The position numbers were made by a program, and so were the translations under genes. A stretch of 64,000 nucleotides of DNA from Paenibacillus kyungheensis (GTDB lineage: Bacteria; Bacillota; Bacilli; Paenibacillales; Paenibacillaceae), in assembly GCF_028606985.1 (NCBI RefSeq), contig NZ_CP117416.1, positions 5,023,001 through 5,087,000 on the forward strand, written 5' to 3'. The stretch's first letter is position 1. Each line of letters opens with the position of its first letter. Below the pieces are notes generated by a model. The model saw only the letters and a list, made by a program, of their open reading frames with translations. It was not told where the DNA came from and ran no database searches. This document shows positions 53,777-62,396 of this stretch, piece after piece.

Positions 53777-54880
53777 TTAATATTCGTTAGCATCAAAAGT
53801 AATGATTTTATCAAATACTACATTTTCAGTTCTTGCTTTGAAAGGTCCCATATTCCATGTTTTGTTGAATGTATAACGACTTGGACCTGTTCCATTTGCT
53901 TTAGCATCATACCAAGATACAAATTGAGCATACTCAGAACCACTCAAATCATATTCTTTTTCTAACCCGTTAACCATAGTAATAACCAATAGAACACGAC
54001 CACCTGATGGCGTAGTTGTTCCTGTCGTTAGTTCTGCATTAACTTCGTTAGAGTCATAGCTTTCGCCTGTAGGTAGAACAGCCGAAACTACATAATAATA
54101 AGCTTGGTTTTTATCTGCTTTAGTATCTTTATACGTAGCTTCAGTTACATTAGCAGCAATAGTCTCATATGGACCACCAGCAGTAGTAGCACGTTTTACA
54201 TTGTAAGCTGTAGCATTTTGCAACGCATCCCAAGTTAAGCCAATAGAAGAAGTTGCTTTATCAGATGTAGCTACTAGATTTTTAGGCATTACAGGAGCAT
54301 CTTTTCCAAATAATTGCATTTCATGAATAGTAAGCTTTACACTATCCGCCGTATTACCATTATTAGCAGTAATATTCACACGATAAAATGTATACGGTAA
54401 CGTGTTATTCAACAAAACTTCTTTAGCTGTTGGATCTTTCCAATCAGAAATATTAGATTGAGTATCTAAAACAACCCAAGTTTTATTATCATTTGAAGCT
54501 TCGAATGTCCAATTCTTCGGAGAACTAGTATCCATTGGTTGATTACGGTTAGACGCACTAGGACCATAATAAATAGTATATTTTGATACTATTGTTGCTT
54601 GATTGAATTCAAAAGCTAACCATCCAGTAGTTGAACCTGTTCCCCAAGCTGTCCAAGCATCCGGTACTTTTGTGCTATACGATTTTTTACCATCAAATGC
54701 TTTCCAAGCAGGTAGTCCATCATAGCTAGAACTTGCACTTGCTTTTCCAACTGAATTAGTAGTTGTAGTCATTGTAGGAATAAGACTTGTATACGTATCT
54801 GTTGCTGCATATGTAGAATGACTCCACCCTACTACTAAAAAACTTAAAAACATAATTGCACTTAATAATTTCTTTTTCAT
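53777..54880 (-). CDS. Secreted discoidin (F5/8 C)-Fn3 protein
   Basis: A 367-residue secreted protein. Signal peptide 1-25 (cleavage after TYA); F5/8 type C / CBM32-like domain about 30-190 (GKASASSSYDGLPAWKAFDG, WLAFEFNQATIVSKYTIYYG, RVNITANNG); fibronectin type III domain about 195-285 (PKNLVATSDKATSSIGLTWD, YYYVVSAV); and a C-terminal module about 295-367 (RVLLVITMVNGLEKEYDLSG, ending FDKIITFDANEY). No catalytic domain or wall anchor is seen, so a carbohydrate-binding accessory or matrix protein is the best guess. Single gene. Confidence 0.85.
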   Translation of the reverse strand: MKKKLLSAIMFLSFLVVGWSHSTYAATDTYTSLIPTMTTTTNSVGKASASSSYDGLPAWKAFDGKKSYSTKVPDAWTAWGTGSTTGWLAFEFNQATIVSKYTIYYGPSASNRNQPMDTSSPKNWTFEASNDNKTWVVLDTQSNISDWKDPTAKEVLLNNTLPYTFYRVNITANNGNTADSVKLTIHEMQLFGKDAPVMPKNLVATSDKATSSIGLTWDALQNATAYNVKRATTAGGPYETIAANVTEATYKDTKADKNQAYYYVVSAVLPTGESYDSNEVNAELTTGTTTPSGGRVLLVITMVNGLEKEYDLSGSEYAQFVSWYDAKANGTGPSRYTFNKTWNMGPFKARTENVVFDKIITFDANEY

Positions 54881-55046
54881 GTTCTAAATATTCCTCTTTT
54901 CACTGTATATTTATTCAAACTATTTTATTACCCTATTACTTATCGGCATTTGAGTTGCCACTTGTTAGAGTAAAATTCTTTATTATACAAATTTATATTA
55001 TACATAGGAGACTTTCTCCTTTTCATTGCAAGATTCAAAGAACCAT

Positions 55047-55075
55047 TTTACAAATAGCAAAAAAATATGTATGAT
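55047..55075 (+). promoter_or_regulatory. Sigma-A promoter of phzF-like gene
   Basis: TTTACA (55047-55052), 17-base spacer, TATGAT (55070-55075): near-consensus. Confidence 0.75.
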
Positions 55076-55109
55076 AGATATATCGAATTATCTCGATATA
55101 TCTATCATA
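55070..55109 (+). promoter_or_regulatory. 17-bp perfect inverted repeat over the phzF promoter
   Basis: TATGATAGATATATCGA (55070-55086) and its exact reverse complement (55093-55109), spacer ATTATC. It covers the -10 box and the expected start of transcription and ends five bases before AAAGGAG, as a repressor operator would. Confidence 0.75.
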
Positions 55110-55130
55110 TATAAAAAGGAGTGAATTTCT

Positions 55131-56033
55131 GTGCGAAACATTAGAGTTTATCATGTCGATGCTTTTACAGATCAACCGTTTACAGGAAATACCGCAGGGG
55201 TCGTATTGGATGCAGAACAACTAACTGGAGAAGAAATGCAACAGATTGCAAAAGAACTTAATTTATCTGAATCTATCTTTTTACTTCCTTCGGATCAAAC
55301 AGGTATCGATTATAAAGTCAGATATTTTACACCTACTGACGAAATTCCTTTTTGCGGACATGCTACTATCGGATTAACCTGGTTACTAGCTACAGAACTT
55401 GGACTATCTCAGCAACAAGATGGAGTCGTTCTAGGAACAGGAGCAGGTGCTATTCCAGTCGTCTGGCATCAAGAAGAAGGTCGTGTACAACGGGTTGAAA
55501 TGACTCAGATCACTCCGCAAATCAAAGCGTTACCTGTAGACTTACAAGCAATTAGCGAAATGGTAGGCGTTCCTGTCGATGCGATAGATCCTGCTTACCC
55601 AATCCAATTATCCCATACTGGTAACTGGCATTTATTGATTCCTGTACATAGCCAGCAAGCTATAGACCAAGCAACACCTGACCTTATAGCACTAAGTAAG
55701 CACAATAAAGAATACCAGATTGCCACAACTCATCTATTTACGTTTACTCCGGATGCTGAGGACGATTATGATTTGTACACTCGTGATTTTGCACCCGCTA
55801 TTGGAATCGCTGAAGATCCTGTAACAGGCGCAGCGAATGGTGCTTTGACCGGATATCTGTATCTCAATCATATGATTCCACAGGATCAGATAACACAGCT
55901 CAAAATTGCTCAAGGGCGTGCTATCGGTCGTCCTGGATTTCTATATGTACAAGCGATCCCAAATGGAGAACATCCAATTATCAAAGTAGCAGGTACTGCA
56001 AAGATTACGATTCGAGGCACATTAGATATCTAA
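55131..56033 (+). CDS. PhzF-family isomerase/epimerase
   Basis: A 300-residue protein of the PhzF/DAP-epimerase-like fold. Start VYHVDAFTDQPFTGNTAGVV, catalytic-type Glu47 in LNLSESIF, ATP-grasp-free middle, and the late EDPVTGAANGALTGYL and GRPGFLYVQ motifs. Members isomerise small hydrophobic acids; substrate unknown. Starts with GTG behind AAAGGAGTG. Its promoter is covered by a long palindrome, so it is likely inducible; no regulator gene is adjacent. Confidence 0.9.
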   Translation: MRNIRVYHVDAFTDQPFTGNTAGVVLDAEQLTGEEMQQIAKELNLSESIFLLPSDQTGIDYKVRYFTPTDEIPFCGHATIGLTWLLATELGLSQQQDGVVLGTGAGAIPVVWHQEEGRVQRVEMTQITPQIKALPVDLQAISEMVGVPVDAIDPAYPIQLSHTGNWHLLIPVHSQQAIDQATPDLIALSKHNKEYQIATTHLFTFTPDAEDDYDLYTRDFAPAIGIAEDPVTGAANGALTGYLYLNHMIPQDQITQLKIAQGRAIGRPGFLYVQAIPNGEHPIIKVAGTAKITIRGTLDI

Positions 56034-56044
56034 TGATAGATAGT

Positions 56045-56087
56045 AAAAAAGCAAAGTCTTTAGCTATGGCTAAGGCTTTGCTTTTTG
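56045..56087. terminator. Bidirectional terminator
   Basis: Stem AAAAAAGCAAAG-CTTTAGC / GCTAAGG-CTTTGCTTTTT between the convergent phzF and GNAT genes. Confidence 0.88.
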
Positions 56088-56104
56088 AATAAATGCCTTG
56101 TAGA

Positions 56105-56611
56105 TCAACGGGTCAAATCTAACACCATAAATTCCTCATCCCAATACTGACCTTCATACTTTAGTGCATTGCGTTCGAATCCATATACGATAAATCCTAG
56201 ACTCTGATATAGTTGCTTGGCTGCACTATTATTAGATATAACGGTTAAATGTATCTGCTCTAGCCCGTCAAATAAACGTGCTCTTTGGACTAACTCTGTG
56301 ATCAAAGCTTTACCTAGCTTTTGACCTCTAGCTTCTGACGAAACGTACATCGCATAGATATTGCCTTTATGTATCGTTTTGACATTACTTTCTCTTATAA
56401 AAGTTACCATTCCTACAAGCTCGTCCTGATCAAAAGCACCTAATGTGAATCGACTATTAGAATATTGAAGCTTATGTTGTACATCTTCTATCGGTTTGGA
56501 GACTTCACTATCATATGTAACTAAAAAAGCTTCGGGATTTTCTTGCAATGATCTTAACCTAAGTGCACGATAGGATACTGCATCTTCAGAAGTCAAAAGC
56601 CTAATATCCAT
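56105..56611 (-). CDS. GNAT-family acetyltransferase
   Basis: A 168-residue GNAT. MDIRLLTSEDAVSYRALRL is a typical first strand/helix; acetyl-CoA motif YVSSEARGQKLGKALITEL (R-G-Q-K-L-G) at about 95-113; NNSAAKQLYQSLGFIVYG at the end. Target amine unknown. ATG 56611 follows TAGGAGG; the longer frame to 56740 runs through the greA terminator. Bracketed by terminators, so a single unit. Confidence 0.88.
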   Translation of the reverse strand: MDIRLLTSEDAVSYRALRLRSLQENPEAFLVTYDSEVSKPIEDVQHKLQYSNSRFTLGAFDQDELVGMVTFIRESNVKTIHKGNIYAMYVSSEARGQKLGKALITELVQRARLFDGLEQIHLTVISNNSAAKQLYQSLGFIVYGFERNALKYEGQYWDEEFMVLDLTR

Positions 56612-56635
56612 CTTACAACCTCCTATACTTATATA

Positions 56636-56677
56636 AAAAAACAAAGCCTTTAGAAAATCTTTGGCTTTGCCTTTTGA
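56636..56677 (-). terminator. Intrinsic terminator of greA
   Basis: Minus strand: CAAAGCCAAAGA / TCTAAAGGCTTTG, then T7. Confidence 0.83.
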
Positions 56678-56684
56678 ACTACAA

Positions 56685-57170
56685 TTATACGATTCTAATT
56701 TCCAACAGCTTATACTTGAATGTTCCCATAGGCGCTTCAAAAGTAATCGTGTTACCGACTTTTTGTCCGATCAACGCTTTACCTAGTGGGCTTTCATACG
56801 ATAATTTGTTGTTAATAACGTCTGCTTCAGCAGGTCCGACAATCTGGTATTCGATATCTTCACCGAACTCCAAATCATGTAGGAGTATAGTAGAACCAAT
56901 ACTGACTTTGGAAAGATCCAGGTTATCTGCATTGACCACTTGTGCATTACGTAGCATTTTTTCTAGAATAAGAACGCGTGTCTCCATAAAAGCTTGATCG
57001 TCCTTCGCTGAATGGTATTCACTATTCTCTTTCAAATCTCCGTAACTGATAGCAAGCTTCAAACGTTGCGATAACTCTTTACGGCGTGGCCCTTTCAGTT
57101 CTTCAAGCTCATCTTCCAGCTTTTTGATACCTTCACGGGTCAAAATAATTTCTTCGTGTTCCTTAGCCAT
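56685..57170 (-). CDS. greA: Transcription elongation factor GreA family
   Basis: A 161-residue factor that stimulates RNA polymerase to cleave backtracked transcripts. N-terminal coiled coil about 10-75 with the acidic tip residues in YGDLKENSEYHSAKDDQ; C-terminal FKBP-like domain about 85-161 (VSIGSTILLHDLEF, ESPLGKALIGQKVGNTI). Length and motifs are canonical. Because many Bacillales have a second GreA-like paralogue, whether this is the housekeeping copy cannot be told. Monocistronic. Confidence 0.92.
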   Translation of the reverse strand: MAKEHEEIILTREGIKKLEDELEELKGPRRKELSQRLKLAISYGDLKENSEYHSAKDDQAFMETRVLILEKMLRNAQVVNADNLDLSKVSIGSTILLHDLEFGEDIEYQIVGPAEADVINNKLSYESPLGKALIGQKVGNTITFEAPMGTFKYKLLEIRIV

Positions 57171-57352
57171 ATGCGCTCAACTCCCTCATTTAACAGTATA
57201 CGCTATATTGGCACACTTTCGTTACTTTAATTGTAAAATAAAGTGATTAAATTTATAAGATATCTAAGTTAACCACAAATAAAACGCATACATTGTATAA
57301 ACATCAACTTTCATCCTTATTGTATTGCCTATGATAAAGACAATGTACCAAA

Positions 57353-57402
57353 AAAGCTAAATTCTATCTCAACGCTTGAGAAATGAATTTAGCTTTTGGT
57401 GA
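57353..57402 (-). terminator. Intrinsic terminator
   Basis: Perfect stem AAAAGCTAAATTC / GAATTTAGCTTTT, with an inner CTCAA/TTGAG; follows the TIGR00266 gene. Confidence 0.9.
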
Positions 57403-57409
57403 ATATCTT

Positions 57410-58087
57410 TTACTTGCTCGGAATAAACTGTCTGATCCAATTACCGAATCCAGCCGGATTACGAGATTGAATCAAAACAACCCCTTCGCCCCGGAAGCGA
57501 CACACAATGCCCTCTCCACTGGTTACACTGGATAACCAACCTTTCGATGCTTTTTCAATCTGGTAATTCATATATCCCGGCCATGCCACCAGATGAGCAT
57601 TATCGACGATTACTTCTTCACCATGAGCTAGATTGATTGCATGAATCGAACCATAAGAAGACAAGAATACAGTTCCTTTACCCCGAATTTCGATAATAAA
57701 GAAACCTTCACCTGAAAATAATCCTTTTTTCAGATTTTGCATTTGTGTACCCACTTCAATACCTTCTGTACCTGCTAAAAAGCCATCTTTTTGAACATAC
57801 AAACTATACGATCCATCTAATTCTACAGCAGTTACATCGCCAATACTGGAAGGTGCTAACAACACTTCCGCAGGGCCACGTGTAGAACGCAACTCTTGAA
57901 AAAAGAATTTTTCTCCTGATAACATACGACCCAGACCACCCATCAGTCCGCCGTCCATCGTTCCTTTAATTTCTACATTGGGAGACATCGAGACCATAGC
58001 GCCAGATTCAGCTTTGATCGCTTCTCCTTGTTCTATATGTACCTTTAACATGGCAAACGCGCCTTCATACAAAATGTCATATTTCAT
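57410..58087 (-). CDS. TIGR00266/AIM24-family protein
   Basis: A 225-residue all-beta protein. Hallmarks: VHIEQGEAIKAESGAMVSM near the start, GGLMGGLGRMLSGEKFFF, FFIIEIRGKGTVFLSSYGSI, and the ending CRFRGEGVVLIQSRNP. The family is widespread and structurally related to the tryptophan RNA-binding attenuator-like fold; its cellular role is unknown. Single-gene unit closed by the terminator at 57353. Confidence 0.9.
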   Translation of the reverse strand: MKYDILYEGAFAMLKVHIEQGEAIKAESGAMVSMSPNVEIKGTMDGGLMGGLGRMLSGEKFFFQELRSTRGPAEVLLAPSSIGDVTAVELDGSYSLYVQKDGFLAGTEGIEVGTQMQNLKKGLFSGEGFFIIEIRGKGTVFLSSYGSIHAINLAHGEEVIVDNAHLVAWPGYMNYQIEKASKGWLSSVTSGEGIVCRFRGEGVVLIQSRNPAGFGNWIRQFIPSK

Positions 58088-58351
58088 CTTTGTTCACCTA
58101 TCCTTTCAATATATTAAGCTTATTTATATTATGACACTTCACCTTTGGCATTGTATATATGCACTACGTTTAATTGTCTTTGTAATTTCTCATTGATGAT
58201 ATGCAAAATATGTTGTATTCTGATGGTTCGATTGCTGAAGTGACGTGTAAATATTTTCGATAGCCCTATATGTTGATATGTAAGTATTTAAGCGTGTAAT
58301 TCTGTAATGAATCTATTCAAATAAAAGATAGTTAGATCAGGAGGTTCATTT

Positions 58352-59845
58352 GTGTCAGAAGTGAATAAGCAACAAGTAGTAGACAGCGTACCGCAAAAAG
58401 GATTCTTCGGTCATCCCAAAGGATTGTTCACTTTGTTTTTCACTGAATTCTGGGAGCGGTTCTCTTATTATGGAATGAGAGCGATTCTTGTATTCTACAT
58501 GTACTATGAAGTATCTAAAGGTGGACTTGGATTCGATGAAGCGACAGCGCTTGCGATTATGTCGATTTACGGATCACTTGTCTATATGTCCGGTATTATT
58601 GGAGGATGGTTAGCTGACCGCGTGTTTGGCTCATCCCAAGCGATATTCTATGGCGGCGTCTTGATTATGATCGGGCATATTGTGCTCGCTATTCCTAACA
58701 GCGTACCGCTATTATTTGTATCGATGGGCTTGATTGTACTCGGTACAGGACTACTCAAACCGAACGTTTCTAATGTAGTTGGTGAATTGTATGGGGAAAA
58801 AGACAATCGCCGCGATTCTGGTTTTAGTATTTTCTATATGAGTATCAATCTAGGTGGATTTATCTCTCCTTTGATCGTCGGTGGATTGCAGACTAGTTAT
58901 GGTTTCCACTGGGGTTTTGCTACAGCAGCGATCGGGATGTTTTTAGGGCTGGTTGTATTTGTATTAACGAAAAAGAAAAATCTAGGTCTAGCAGGTACTG
59001 TAGTAGGTAATCCACTATCTGCTGATGAGAAGAAAAAAACGATCAAAATTTTTGCAATCAGTGCGGTGATTATTGCGATTATCGTAGTACTGGCAATTAT
59101 GATGGGTTGGTTAACGTTAAAATCATTTGTCACTGTAGTGGCTATACTGGGAATTTTGATTCCTATCTGTTACTTCGTTACGATGTATCGTAGCCAAAAA
59201 ACAACAGATGTCGAACGTTCACGTCTGCTTGCTTATATTCCTTTATTTATAGCGGCTGTGATGTTCTGGTCTATTCAAGAACAGACGTCAACCGTACTGG
59301 CAACTTATGCAGATAAACGTACTCAATTGGACTTTATGGGTATTCATATTGCTCCTGCATGGTTCCAATCACTCAATCCGCTATTTATTATTGCGCTATC
59401 TCCTGTGTTTGCAGCGATCTGGCTCAAACTTGGAAATCGTCAACCGATTATTCCGCGCAAATTCTCTTTAGGATTGCTGTTTGCAGGGTTATCGTTCCTT
59501 GTTATTCTTATTCCTTCTTACTTCGGTGGTGAGAATTCGCTTGTAAGCCCGCTATGGCTTGTACTGAGCTATTTTATTATTGTAGTTGGAGAGTTATTCC
59601 TTTCTCCTGTTGGGCTGTCTGCAACAACCAAGCTCGCTCCTGCGGCTTTCTCTGCGCAAACGATGAGTCTATGGTTTTTATCTAATGCTGCGGCTCAAGC
59701 GATTAATGCGATTATTGTTCAATTTTATAGCCCCGATACCGAAATGATCTATTTCGGAGTGATCGGTGGTGTGTCTATCGCACTTGGTGTGATCCTGTTC
59801 GTGATGGGTCCCAAAATTCAAAGCTTTATGAAGGGTGTACTGTAA
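58352..59845 (+). CDS. POT-family di/tripeptide:proton symporter
   Basis: A 497-residue MFS-fold peptide transporter (DtpT type) with 14 helices. The E-x-x-E-R-F-x-Y-Y-G motif is intact (TEFWERFSYYG), with GGWLADRVFGSSQAIFYGG and FSIFYMSINLGGFISPL following. It imports di- and tripeptides with protons. Start is GTG behind CAGGAGG. A terminator follows at 59858-59903. Confidence 0.93.
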   Translation: MSEVNKQQVVDSVPQKGFFGHPKGLFTLFFTEFWERFSYYGMRAILVFYMYYEVSKGGLGFDEATALAIMSIYGSLVYMSGIIGGWLADRVFGSSQAIFYGGVLIMIGHIVLAIPNSVPLLFVSMGLIVLGTGLLKPNVSNVVGELYGEKDNRRDSGFSIFYMSINLGGFISPLIVGGLQTSYGFHWGFATAAIGMFLGLVVFVLTKKKNLGLAGTVVGNPLSADEKKKTIKIFAISAVIIAIIVVLAIMMGWLTLKSFVTVVAILGILIPICYFVTMYRSQKTTDVERSRLLAYIPLFIAAVMFWSIQEQTSTVLATYADKRTQLDFMGIHIAPAWFQSLNPLFIIALSPVFAAIWLKLGNRQPIIPRKFSLGLLFAGLSFLVILIPSYFGGENSLVSPLWLVLSYFIIVVGELFLSPVGLSATTKLAPAAFSAQTMSLWFLSNAAAQAINAIIVQFYSPDTEMIYFGVIGGVSIALGVILFVMGPKIQSFMKGVL

Positions 59846-59857
59846 CAACCAAACCTA

Positions 59858-59903
59858 TAAAAACAACCTTGAGGACTTTAAAGTCATTCAAGGTTGTTTT
59901 TAT
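59858..59903. terminator. Bidirectional terminator
   Basis: Stem AAAAACAACCTTGA / TTCAAGGTTGTTTTT with inner palindrome GACTTTAAAGTC, between convergent genes. Confidence 0.88.
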
Positions 59904-60659
59904 TTAATATAATTGTGCCAACTCTATATTTAATGCTTCTGCTATACGTTTAATTAATTTAATATCTGGAGCAGAAGCGCTAAATTCAAAGTTTTCAATA
60001 ACTTCCTCATCTACTCCGACCCGATTAGCCAATTCTAAATGGGTATAACCTAACTGATCTTTAGCAATGATTAATTTATCTCGCATCATTATTCTTGTAG
60101 TCTCATCCACTTCAAACTGATCTTCTACAAAAACTTTTTCTATTTCTCCAAGTTTGAAAACCATAATCGTAAATTCTGATGTTTGAGATACCGCTTTAAA
60201 TCCTCTTTTATGATAAAACTCAACTGAATTAGGTAATGCCTCTATCGTAATAAAATTGCATCCACTTTGCTGTGTGACATCTGTAGCTATTTCGATAATT
60301 TCTTGCATTAGATGCTTACCATAACCTAGACCTCGGTACCTTTTATCTATAGCAAAATAATGAAGTTTAATAGCCGGGAAATAGTACTGTTCATCATTAG
60401 GTAATTCCCAACCATATTTATCTCCAAATTCATTAACCTTATTCCTTTCTAATTCAATTAAATCATTATGTAAAGTAAAGAACCCGACTAAATTTTGATC
60501 TTCATCAAAGTATAATCGGGTTGTAGCTGTTTGGAGTTCATGAAAATATAATGCTTTGGTTAATAAAAACTCTTTTATCGTATTCTCATCAAAACTTCCA
60601 AATTGAAAATTGTTTAAATGACCAGTATAACTAGAAGAAATGTAGTCAAAAGTTAGCAC
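59904..60659 (-). CDS. GNAT acetyltransferase fused to an HTH domain (toxin-like)
   Basis: A 251-residue fusion. Residues 1-172 are a GNAT domain: acetyl-CoA loop RYRGLGYGKHLMQEI (109-114 RGLGYG) and the terminal SVEFYHKRGFK with Tyr149, the arrangement seen in TacT-type tRNA-acetylating toxins. Residues 192-248 are an XRE-like helix-turn-helix (LIIAKDQLGYTHLELANRVG). Starts with GTG 8 bases after a 58-residue gene on the same strand. The pair resembles a toxin-antitoxin unit in which the toxin carries its own DNA-binding domain. A plain regulator or modifying enzyme is the alternative. Confidence 0.75.
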   Translation of the reverse strand: MLTFDYISSSYTGHLNNFQFGSFDENTIKEFLLTKALYFHELQTATTRLYFDEDQNLVGFFTLHNDLIELERNKVNEFGDKYGWELPNDEQYYFPAIKLHYFAIDKRYRGLGYGKHLMQEIIEIATDVTQQSGCNFITIEALPNSVEFYHKRGFKAVSQTSEFTIMVFKLGEIEKVFVEDQFEVDETTRIMMRDKLIIAKDQLGYTHLELANRVGVDEEVIENFEFSASAPDIKLIKRIAEALNIELAQLY

Positions 60660-60667
60660 TTCTCGAC

Positions 60668-60844
60668 CTACTTTCTACGTGAGGAGCGCTTATGATTACT
60701 CAGATCTCGACGAACATTATCCATAATATCGCTATGCGTTTTTTCTTTTTTAGTTGCATATTCCACAAACTCGGAGAGCTCTTTGTCATTTTCAAAACTG
60801 ATTTTGGTCGGTCGAATAGGCTTGAGTATATTTGTACTGGCCAC
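60668..60844 (-). CDS. 58-residue putative antitoxin/partner of GNAT-HTH protein
   Basis: Short gene starting at GTG 60844 with AAGGAGG in good position, stopping at TAG 60668, 8 bases before the GNAT-HTH start. Protein: VASTNILKPIRPTKISFEND, then KELSEFVEYATKKEKTHSDI, then MDNVRRDLSNHKRSSRRK. The first part could be a beta-strand-helix of a small DNA-binding or clamp protein and the basic tail is disordered-looking. No family recognised. Spacing and size suggest an antitoxin or co-factor. Confidence 0.65.
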   Translation of the reverse strand: MASTNILKPIRPTKISFENDKELSEFVEYATKKEKTHSDIMDNVRRDLSNHKRSSRRK

Positions 60845-60932
60845 TTTATAACGACCTCCTTCTTTTTAATCAATATACTATATTATATCATCGCTCATAT
60901 TCTAGTGTAAATAAATAACATGATACTTTCTT

Positions 60933-62228
60933 TTAGCCAAAGCGCTTGGTTTTGTACCATTTGCTTTCTCTACCGGTAATCCGATCATACGTAATCGAGA
61001 AGAATGCTTTGACCGAGATAATCAGGAACAATTGGGAATACGTAAAGTAAGAGACGCACGATAAAATAAAGTTACGTGTATTACTTTGTCCGATATCTGT
61101 TGCCAGTGCCATATTAATCTGCAATACATAGATGTAATACATAAGCGCCCAACCAATAACCAGATATACATATACGTCTCCAACAAATTGAACAGGAGAT
61201 ACGACCGCAGGATTAAATAGCTCTATAATCTGATACACAATATTAGCTAAAAAAATAATATCCGAGACAATAATAGCGATCATAAACCAGAAATAACTAG
61301 CTGCATAATACATAACATGTAGCTTGATACGCCAGCTTGTTTTATCAAATAAATGATGAATATTGTCCATCACTACACTGTAATTGCCTTTAGACCAGCG
61401 TTCCCGTTGCTTCATATACACACTGAGCAGTTCCGGTTCTTGTTGATACGCTTCGGCTTGAGGAGCTAATGCGATCAGCTTCCCACGCGTCAAAATTTCA
61501 AATGAAATCGCGGTATCTTCTGTTATGGCTTGCGGGTCCCATCCACCGATCTCTTCCATTAAGTCTTTGCGCACAATAAAGTTCGTGCCCGGAATCGTAC
61601 CCAATCCGAATAACTCCCACATACCTGTATGATGCACGCGCTGAATCGTGACAAGTTCCAGATTGATACAACCGGATAAGAAGTTCTGGCTGCGATTACG
61701 TGCTTTGTTGCGACCGAATACAGCACCGTATTTTTCAGGTTGTTCCATTGCTTTTTGGGTTAGAAAAAGAAGTGCATTTTTCTCGGGTGCGGCATCTGCA
61801 TCATACACGCATAACCATTCGCCTTTGGAGATCACCATTGCATCATTTAACGCACCGGATTTACCACCACTACCCGTACGCTCCATAATAGTAAAGTCAC
61901 GATCAGCATAAGCAGGTTGTTCTTTCAAAGCTCGCAAACGAGCAGCCGTATTGTCACTACAATTATCAGCTACGATAATAATCTGTACTTTGTCCTGAGG
62001 ATAATTCAACTTCAAAATATGCTCAACGGTAGACATAATGACGATTTCTTCATTATGTGCAGGTACAATCACTGTTACATTCGGGAAATGATCCATATTT
62101 TCAGGAATCACCATCGGAATTTTATTCTGCTTGAACATAAACCGAATCGCGCCCCACATAATGACGATCGATTCGAATACAGCAATCCATATACTCATAA
62201 TCGAGATGAGCAAAATAGCATCAGACAT
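60933..62228 (-). CDS. ydaM: Family 2 processive glycosyltransferase (YdaM-like)
   Basis: A 431-residue membrane synthase. One N-terminal helix (about 5-27), a GT2 catalytic domain (about 45-285) and four C-terminal helices. Catalytic motifs of processive synthases are all present: ADNCSDNT (first Asp), VYDADAAP (DxD), TEDTA (TED) and QRERW (QxxRW). It polymerises a sugar from a nucleotide sugar while exporting it. ATG 62228 follows GGGGGA; the six-residue extension to 62246 is excluded by that. Encoded with a degenerate GGDEF receptor and GH8-like protein, as in Bacillus yda and Listeria pss loci. Confidence 0.9.
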   Translation of the reverse strand: MSDAILLISIMSIWIAVFESIVIMWGAIRFMFKQNKIPMVIPENMDHFPNVTVIVPAHNEEIVIMSTVEHILKLNYPQDKVQIIIVADNCSDNTAARLRALKEQPAYADRDFTIMERTGSGGKSGALNDAMVISKGEWLCVYDADAAPEKNALLFLTQKAMEQPEKYGAVFGRNKARNRSQNFLSGCINLELVTIQRVHHTGMWELFGLGTIPGTNFIVRKDLMEEIGGWDPQAITEDTAISFEILTRGKLIALAPQAEAYQQEPELLSVYMKQRERWSKGNYSVVMDNIHHLFDKTSWRIKLHVMYYAASYFWFMIAIIVSDIIFLANIVYQIIELFNPAVVSPVQFVGDVYVYLVIGWALMYYIYVLQINMALATDIGQSNTRNFILSCVSYFTYSQLFLIISVKAFFSITYDRITGRESKWYKTKRFG

Positions 62229-62364
62229 GATTTTTCCCCCGGTCATACTTTTTATTTACATTTGCACGGAAAACCAATGTCATAATGGTAAGTACAATAA
62301 TAGCGATACCGAATAAGCTACTAATCACAATACAAAGCGGGATAAACCAGCTCGTATATTCCAT
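62221..62364 (-). CDS. 47-residue single-pass membrane protein in EPS operon
   Basis: Small gene starting at ATG 62364 with AAGGAGG seven bases upstream, ending at TGA 62221, overlapping the glycosyltransferase start by eight bases. Protein: MEYTSWFIPLCIVISSLFGI, then AIIVLTIMTLVFRANVNKKY, ending DRGKNHV: one long transmembrane helix and a basic cytoplasmic tail. Position between the c-di-GMP receptor and the synthase suggests a small synthase subunit, possibly equivalent to one of the uncharacterised small yda/pss products. No homology assignable by eye. Confidence 0.75.
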   Translation of the reverse strand: MEYTSWFIPLCIVISSLFGIAIIVLTIMTLVFRANVNKKYDRGKNHV

Positions 62365-62396
62365 CTCTATCAACCTCCTTGTGAACAAACATGTAT

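Noticed and set aside
60692-60910. 72-codon + strand frame
   Set aside because: It is antisense to the 58-residue minus-strand gene at 60668-60844, which has a far better ribosome binding site and context.
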